Part shown: in pieces, positions 57,398-64,000 of the stretch | Numbering within the stretch: position 1 is the first letter of the stretch | Layout of the letters: every line of letters begins with the position of its first letter | Assembly (NCBI RefSeq): GCF_004379255.2 | Contig: NC_056050.1 | Coordinates: 13,887,410-13,951,409, forward strand | DNA: 64,000 nt | Direction of reading: 5' to 3' | DNA from: Salvia splendens | Lineage: Eukaryota > Streptophyta > Magnoliopsida > Lamiales > Lamiaceae | Made by a program: the position numbers and the translations under genes | The notes under the pieces: generated by a model | Told to the model about the DNA's origin: nothing | Seen by the model: the letters and a program-made list of their open reading frames with translations, nothing else | Databases searched by the model: none

Positions 57398-60304
57398 GGA
57401 TTTTGATCAAAACAAGAATCCCTTTAAATCAAGAAATATCATCTAATTAGTTGTTATGTGAGATCATCTTAAAATTAGAATATCTAATGGCTGGATTAAT
57501 TTCTGAAATATTATTATTTTAATCACTAATAATCCTATAAGGTTATTTATGTCATATAATCTAATCAGCTGTTATGGAAAATCCTATAATGTTGCCTCTC
57601 TCTAACAAATCATCTGCGTGAGTGATGAATCAACATTCTATAACTTCAACTCCTTCATATCTTCTATACTCTTCACACGATCTTCCATTCATCTTCCATT
57701 AAACTTAATTCCAAGGAGATTTATTATTCTTGAGCAATTAGTTTCCAGATTTCGTCGCTGTCGTGTTCCAGATCAATCTGTTCCATTTTCAATTCTATAC
57801 CATCGTCGTTGGCTGATCCCACATATACTGCCATCGTTTCTCATATCATTTTTCATTTCAGCCGGCGGTCAGAATCGTAACCTACAATTCTAGTTTATGA
57901 ATCTTCATTGTTTTTGTTTAATGTTTTGATAACAAAACCCATTGTTTTTTTCTTTGTATAGATTTCCGTATCCTCACTCCAAAAATGGAATCCGACACAC
58001 ATTCTACTTCGCACGTAGATAATCAATCATACTCCGTTCTTGAGAATACAGGTTATGGTTATGTTTTTTATTTTCATTTATTTGTTATGCTCCGATTCAT
58101 ATTTTTGTATCTGTGACAGTCACTGTCTTCTGTTTCATGAATCTTTTCACCTATATTATCTTATCGATTTTTCCGCTATGCTTCGATTTGTGTTTAGTAT
58201 GCCCCATTTTCATGGAAGATAGTTTGTACGCGTTGTATGCCACGATTTGTCTTTATTATGACCTATTATCATTCTAAATCCAGTAGATGGAAACTTGTCT
58301 TTACTTCATCTTTAGTTTTTAGGAGTGTTCTAATTGTGAATTATTACAGATTTAAATACACCAGAATGCCCTATATAGCATAAACCATGTGTTGGTCGTA
58401 GCTTCCCAACATTGGACAACGCCATTGAGTTTGAAATCACCTCTAGTTAAGGTTGTTCTTGTTGTTCAATGCCAAGATGTAGCAACGCAAGTTTATGTTG
58501 ATGAGAAAAAGAAGGCACAAGCAATTTTGTTGGGAGAGATTTTGGGTTTGTACCAGGTTGTATGTGTCGATATTGATCAAATTCATGAGTTGACATCTAT
58601 AGTTTGTGAAGCAAGACAAAAGATTTTCACCGACGGCGTAGTAACGTCTACAGCCTAGAAGAAGAAACTAATTGAGGAATTTTATGGGGTTGAGGCACCC
58701 CAGGAAGTAGATGTTCAACCACCTGAAGTCGTCGTCACGAAGGGATCTGGTAGTAAACTCCCCTCAAGAGTGGAGAAGGTTTTGATGCTTAAGAGCAAGC
58801 CTTTGCGTCAATGCATGAAACGTCAGGAGTGGGGTCACCACGATTCAAGTAATTGCGACAAATTCAAAGAGAAAGAAAAGCGGCGGTCTAGAAGAAATTC
58901 TGATGTTTGATACCATGTATTATGTTTTTTGAAGTAACGTCAATTTTAGTTTTTTTAGTCCATTTTATTTGCAATGTCACGTTGTTTGAAATTACTCAGT
59001 TCGTTCAGATTTGTATTAGGCATTCTGGTACTCAGTAGTTTTTTGTCATGACTCGAATATTGGATTATTATGACTCAATTTACCCATAAGTTTCCATGAC
59101 CCAAATATTCATCTAGTATGACCCAAAAGAATAGATGATGTTTTGGGTATTATAACGGTATTCTTGTAATCAGTAGTTTTATGCCATGTCTCGAATATTC
59201 GATTATTATGACTAATTTACCAATATGTTTCCATGACTCAAATATCCGTTTAGTATGACCCAAAAGCATAGATGATGTTTTTGGTTATTGTTTGTGTATT
59301 CTTCTATCGTACTAATATTTGGTTTTTTTAATATGTTTAAAACATGAGAACAATCGTGTATTTGGTTTTTTTAATATGTTCAAAACATGAGAATATTCTT
59401 CGGTCGTACTAATATTCAGTTTGTTTGATACGAACATTTCGATCAAATTGTATGAGACATTTTGGTACTCAGTAGTTATATTCCATGCCTCGAATGTGGG
59501 TATATTATGACACAAATTAACCTAACAATGCTATGACACAAATATTCATTTACTATGACCCAATGTATCGAGTAATGCTCATCACATGGGCTATCGTCTA
59601 CAAGAAACAAGAGGAAAGCATTCCAAGGTCATTGTAATGGAAGTTTATCTCATCTTACAGATGAAATAATATATAGTAACAATGACATCCAGCCGAAATA
59701 TAAACATGGTTTAAAAAATAAGAATTACGAGCTCTAAACATCGTTTCATTAAAATAGTGGTAATCTAAACATCCTTACGGTGCTTTTGGGATTGGCGGTA
59801 TCTTCTTCTTCACCGTCGTTCTCTGATACACTGCGTGGCATCCAACCAACTGAAGTGAAAATTTTGCCAAATTTTGTCAATTTTAAGTCAATCGTTGTAC
59901 GAAATCTTACTAACCTTTTCCGTCATGCCTCGTCGATCCAGAAGCTCGAGTGTCGACCATTGTTGGAGTAGGCTTTTGGTTCACCCTCCTCGTCGATTTC
60001 AGAATCATAAAAATTAGGATGAGGGTTTTTGTGGAGTAGCCGATTTTGGGTAGAGGTAGGGTTTTTCTTGATTTTGTGGAAGAAGAAGAAGATTTGAGGG
60101 AAAGTGGAAGAGTTTAGTGTGTGGAGTAATGACTCCCAATTAATCCAAACCGAACGACAGTTCATTATTTTTTTATTCCTAATTTACCCCTCACATGACA
60201 CAAATCCGTCTTATTATGACCCAACAAAAACGAGGAGTCATTCCAGATCGTGGCCATTAATCTCCAAATCTAACGGTCCATACATGGTCTGTATTTCTAT
60301 ACTT
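57398..60304. mobile_element. Repeat R copy B (FAR1/MULE-derived), uninterrupted
   Basis: Collinear with copy A without the Athila or hAT insertions. It contains the empty Athila site (CTGATACACTGCGTGGCATC near 59822) and the empty hAT site. Part of the copy A start (ACAGGCCGAATGTC) is replaced here by TCATCTAATTAGTTG. Right flank (about 59850-60305) has ACTCCCAATTAATCCAAAC. Confidence 0.75.
57985..58910 (+). pseudogene. FAR1-related remnant in R copy B
   Basis: Same layout as copy A: MESDTHSTSHVDNQSYSVLE at the start, an eroded DLNTPECP segment near 58350, then VYVDEKKKAQAILLGEILGL, a TAG at 58657, and KKKLIEEFYGVEAPQEVDV. The zinc knuckle is damaged: the second Cys is Arg (LRQCMKRQEWGHHDSSNC). 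A segment QVVCVDIDQIHELTSIVCEA, absent from copy A, is kept. Non-functional. Confidence 0.6.
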
Positions 60305-60334
60305 AGGGACTTCTTTTGGTAGATGAAAACCCAA

Positions 60335-60371
<37 letters not shown>

Positions 60372-60801
60372 GGTTATGTTAAGATGACAACCCTTTTTAA
60401 AGTGACAACGTACCACCAATCTCGTGCATCCAACAATATTAGAGGCATATCCAACAATATTCATTTAGTATGCGTTTACAGATTGCATGATAGTAATAGG
60501 TGGATTGCTGTGTAGATTGTTGAGTATTGCTGTATAGGCATAGAATGTTTCAGTTGCAGTATATATATATAGACAGATAGCTTTTTTATACCGTTATTTT
60601 GCTGTATAGCTATTACAACAATACTCAGCACTCCATACAGCAATCCACGTAATACTATCATGCAATCTGTAGAAATCCATCTAAAACGCTTACTATAATA
60701 TTGTTGGATACGCCCCTAATATTGTTGGATAACATGCCACATGGCAGCACGAGGTTGGTGGTACGTTGTCACTCTAACTATGGTGGCACCCTAATGCTCC
60801 C
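60372..60801. mobile_element. Long-hairpin MITE in (TA)n, 430 bp
   Basis: The two halves are near-complementary over roughly 190 bp each. GTGACAACGTACCACCAA, CCAACAATATTAG, CAGATTGCATGATAGT and GTGGATTGCTGT in the left arm all recur inverted in the right arm; the loop is near 60560-60600. No coding capacity. A transcript would fold into a long hairpin. Confidence 0.85.
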
Positions 60802-60816
60802 ATATATATATATATA

Positions 60817-61130
60817 GGGATGTATTCACATCCTTCATGTAAATATTGTCCAAACATTCGACTGAACCCCACTATTTTGTCAACCGACGGTTAGATTAAT
60901 GCCACGAGTCATTTAATAATGCAGATTTTCAGTTGAATAATGCACACCGACTAATAATGCACCATTATAGTGTAATAATGTTGATTTTCATTCTAATAAT
61001 GTACACTGACCAATAATGCAAATTTTTCGTCAAATAATGCAGATCATCACAACCATCCAATTCAAGGATCCAAGGGCTGTGATCTGTTTGAAGCTTACAC
61101 TAAAAAACTGTGAAGGACCCTAACACACTC
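60817..61130. mobile_element. Short TIR-like element in (TA)n
   Basis: It lies between (TA)n tracts, with GGGATGTATTCACATCCTTC at the left and GAAGGACCCTAACACACTC at the right (weak inverted match around CCTTCA). The interior repeats AATAATGCA four or more times. Confidence 0.5.
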
Positions 61131-61149
61131 GTATATATATATATATATT

Positions 61150-62237
61150 GCATTAAACTCCTTTTAACCCCTAAGTCTAAAACATAGCACTAATTTAATC
61201 CATTGGATCTATTAATCTGATGGCTATTATTAAAAGTCAAGCAGTATATTATTACATCATTTTCGTACACTAAAGGGCAAAATTGTACCGAAACTAAGAT
61301 TTGCAGCAGTTTTTACTGCAATTCCATTATTTCAGCCATTCTAATTAAAACTGCATTCTCTCTCGCCATCAATCTTTCGTCTCTCTCACTTTTTATCTCT
61401 TTCAAACCCTAGTATCCCCAATTTCTCTCTCGGTTCATTACTAATCATCACAAATACTCTCTGTTTTGGTGTCGTCGACCACTCTCCGAAGAAGGTACTG
61501 CATATCTCATCAATTCACGATCTACCTTACTCGGTAGTTCCTCCTCTATTGTGGCCGTGGCTTGCTGTCACTACTTGCTTGCTCCTCTTCCTGCTCTCTC
61601 CTATGATATGTGAAATTTTGAGTGTTCGAAAAGTGGGGAGGAGGAAGTGGTGAGAGGCTGCTTATATAGTCGTGAATCTTGGCTGTTTGTGGCAGAATTT
61701 TGGGAGGCTGCATGTTTGGCTGATCTCATTTGAGCTTGTAAGTAGGCTCCCATGTCTACGTTTGTGCATATCTTGCGGCTGGTTCCCTTGGCTGTTCCTC
61801 CAGCCTTGAGCTTAGGCGATGAGCTCAGCTCCTTCTTACTATTGTCTTCATATCTTGATCCTTGTCCATTCCTTGGAATTTGGCAGCGTAAATGGCGTTT
61901 TGTACAGCTCACCTTGTCCATTTCCTTTGGTTGACAAGTCTTGTGTTAACATTGCAGGTACAGAAGGTTTGTACAGAGGGTTTGATGGCCTGGAGAGGAG
62001 CACGCCAGCTGGAGCTGCTCTCCCTTGGTGGCTCGTGGCGGTTCGGCCGAGAAGAGAGGAGGAACAAGTCTACTACCAACATTCAACTCCCACTTTGTTT
62101 TCTTAAAGTTTGATTGGATAAGTGTAGAGCTGGAATGCCCATTTTATTCCCAGCATGTAAGTGTAGACTTGTAAGCATACCAATGTATACGTGTAAAATT
62201 CAAAATGACCATTTATGAAATTCTAACTTTGGCGAGC

Positions 62238-62264
<27 letters not shown>
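61150..62264. other. Gene-like leader or captured fragment between (TA)n tracts
   Basis: 61350-61500 is pyrimidine-rich with CCCTAGTATCCCCAATTTC and looks like a 5' UTR. 61970-62105 has a short frame. Possible splice sites exist (AAGAAGGTACTG at 61490; TTGCAGGTACAG at 61955), but no recognisable protein emerges. It may be a captured gene fragment; no terminal repeats were found. Confidence 0.3.
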
Positions 62265-62268
<4 letters not shown>

Positions 62269-62550
62269 TTTGATCTATGCAAAACTAGATTTAAATACAG
62301 AAACGCAGAACAATATCATAATTAGGTCACTTTTAGGTCATAATTAGGTAATTTTTAGGTCATGCTAACAATGCATGACCTAAAACGATCTTAGCATGAC
62401 ATTAAACCCAAATATTATAATATGACCTAAAATTGCTTAATTATGACCTTCCGTGTTTTTGGTTAATTATTGACCATTAGATCATCTAATCCTAGGGCCA
62501 AGATTTGGTCTGTATTTCTGGATTTAAACACATACTTATTTTGATCATCT

Positions 62551-62553
<3 letters not shown>
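62265..62553. mobile_element. Small TIR element in (TA)n, GGGTTTTGATC / GATCATCTCCC
   Basis: The left arm has GATTTAAATACAGAAAC and the right arm CTGTATTTCTGGATTTAAA, inverted. The interior has GGTCATGCTAACAATGCATGACC, a short palindrome. A near copy forms the right part of 53175-55508. Confidence 0.7.
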
Positions 62554-62592
<39 letters not shown>

Positions 62593-63019
62593 CCTCAATT
62601 TCCGTAATAACCCTATAACTAAATCTGGACCACACATTTTTAAAATCACGTGGTCTAGATTTAAACTTAGCTTTCCTTCATAAAAAAAGGCACAGAGGGT
62701 AAATATGTCATTTCGCTCATTTAATTTCTGAATTTCGCTCATGATAAAATGATAACATGATAAAATGAACACCTACTTCGATTCGGATTTAACATGATAA
62801 TATGAACACCTATCTGGTTTGTAAGGTGTTGAGCTGCGACTACTCGTTTTTTAATTTCTGAAAACATGATAAAATGAACACCTATCAGTTACACGTATGT
62901 ATGTATGTATGTATGTATATGGCTTCCGAGTCTTATATGTATGAGTCTTTCTGAAAACATGGATAGAGTAAATTGAATTGGGTTTTGACAGTCTGCATAA
63001 TCGTGTGAATGCATAATAA
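62554..63019. other. (TA)n then unassigned AT-rich DNA
   Basis: A (TA)n tract to 62590, then AACCTCAATTTCCGTAATAA may be the start of another TIR element whose right end is outside. ACACGTATGTATGTATGTAT at about 62892 is a short (GTAT)n run. No gene. Confidence 0.4.
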
Positions 63020-64000
63020 ATTTTTGTCAGTTATCATTTTATCATTTTATCAACTCTGAGTATCATTCTATCCGGCAAAACTATCATTCTATGCAATAAA
63101 CCTAACATATATCATTTTATCATTTTATCAGTCAAAAGTATCATTTTATCAGTCAAAACTATCATTTTATCAACTCTGAGTATCATTCTATCCTGCAAAA
63201 CTATCATTGTATGCAGTAAACCTAACATATATAAGCAAAAAGTATCATTTTATCAACTCAGATTATCATTCTATCCGGCAAACTATCATTGTATGCAGTA
63301 AACCTAACATATATCATTTTATCAATTTATCATTTTATAAGTCAAAAGTATCATTTTATCAATACAGATTATCATTCTATCCGGCAAAACTACCATTCTA
63401 TGCAATAAACCTAACATATATCATTTTATCATTTTATAAGTCAAAAGTATCATTTTATAAGTCAAAAGTATCATTTTATCAACTCAGATTATCATTCTAT
63501 CCGACAACACTATCATTCTATGCAATAACCTAACATATATCATTTTATCAATTTATTAATCAAAAGTATCATTTTATCAGTCAAAACTATCATTTTATCA
63601 ACTCAGAGTATCATTCTATCCCGCAAAACTATCATTGTATGCAGTAAACCTAACATATATAAGCCAAAAGTATCATTTTATCAACTCATATTATCATTCT
63701 ATCCGGCAAACTATCATTGTATGCAGTAAACCTAACATATATCATTTTATCATTTTATAAGTCAAAAGTATCATTTTATCAACTCAGATTATCATTCTAT
63801 CCGGCAAAACTATCATTCTATGCAATAAACCTAACATATATCATTTTATCAGTCAAAAGTATCATTTTATCAGTATAAACTATCATTTTATCAACTCAGA
63901 GTATCATTCTATCCTGCAAAACTATCATTGTATGCAGTAAACCTAACATATATAAGCCAAAAGTATCATTTTATCAACTCAGATTATCATTCTATCCGGC
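63020..64000. repeat. Complex tandem array of TATCATTTTAT-type modules, runs off the window
   Basis: Phrases TATCATTTTATCAACTC, TATCATTCTATCCGGCAAA, CTATCATTGTATGCAGTAAA and CCTAACATATAT recur in order about nine times, with spacing alternating near 82-84 and 101-122 bp. The 10-11-bp sub-motif TATCATTYTAT is the basic unit. Frames across it are artefacts. The right end is not in the window. Confidence 0.92.

Noticed and set aside
63207..63533. 108-residue frame rich in Tyr, Ser and Lys
   Set aside because: Product of the tandem array and not a protein-coding gene.
63020..64000. CRISPR-like repeat-spacer array
   Set aside because: Spacers are themselves repeats, periods vary, and the DNA is a plant nuclear genome.

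Overview
This is nuclear DNA of a flowering plant, probably a eudicot. It has AT-rich spacers, GT-AG introns, plant-type Ty3/gypsy elements (PBS complementary to plant tRNA-Asp in one of them), PIF/Harbinger, hAT, CACTA, Stowaway and tRNA-derived SINE insertions, and FAR1-like zinc-knuckle remnants. There is no bacterial or organellar gene set. Over 80% of the window is transposable element, much of it nested, and only one complete non-transposon gene was found.

Layout. 1-3316: a partial LTR, two orphan exon fragments, a Stowaway MITE, a truncated hAT element and the left half of a broken gene. 3317-14067: a full-length minus-strand Tat-lineage gypsy element (Tat-1) with 676-bp LTRs and TSD ATGGG; its other genes run on the plus strand. 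14068-14996: right half of the broken gene. 14997-25845: a CACTA-like element carrying three nested insertions: a second Tat element (Tat-2, plus strand, 15692-22671, most of pol deleted, LTRs nearly identical), a small Mutator-like MITE, and a PIF/Harbinger element. 25846-28565: a TIR element and a second PIF/Harbinger copy with a nearly intact transposase. 28813-31530: a five-exon minus-strand gene for a 341-residue, probably plastid-targeted membrane protein, pieced together from splice sites and reading-frame phase.

31560-64000: a mosaic of short TIR elements sitting in (TA)n tracts, plus a SINE. Two copies of a roughly 3-kb FAR1/MULE-derived repeat (R) also lie here. Copy A is split by a 13.8-kb Athila-type element (38893-52657, TSD ACTAC); copy B (57398-60304) preserves the empty target site. 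The window ends inside a tandem array rich in TATCATTTTAT.

How the parts relate. Tat-1 and Tat-2 lie head to head and share gag, an in-frame UAG followed by CAAUCA between gag-pro and pol, and a spliced antisense gene. Tat-2 looks like a recent product of trans-mobilisation, because it has no reverse transcriptase and nearly no LTR divergence. Tat-1 has lost its gag start codon, has a stop in pol and has the integrase catalytic Glu changed to Lys, so neither copy is autonomous. The most interesting points are the readthrough motif, the conserved antisense gene, the intact plastid-type gene with an in-frame upstream ORF, and the (TA)n-associated TIR families.
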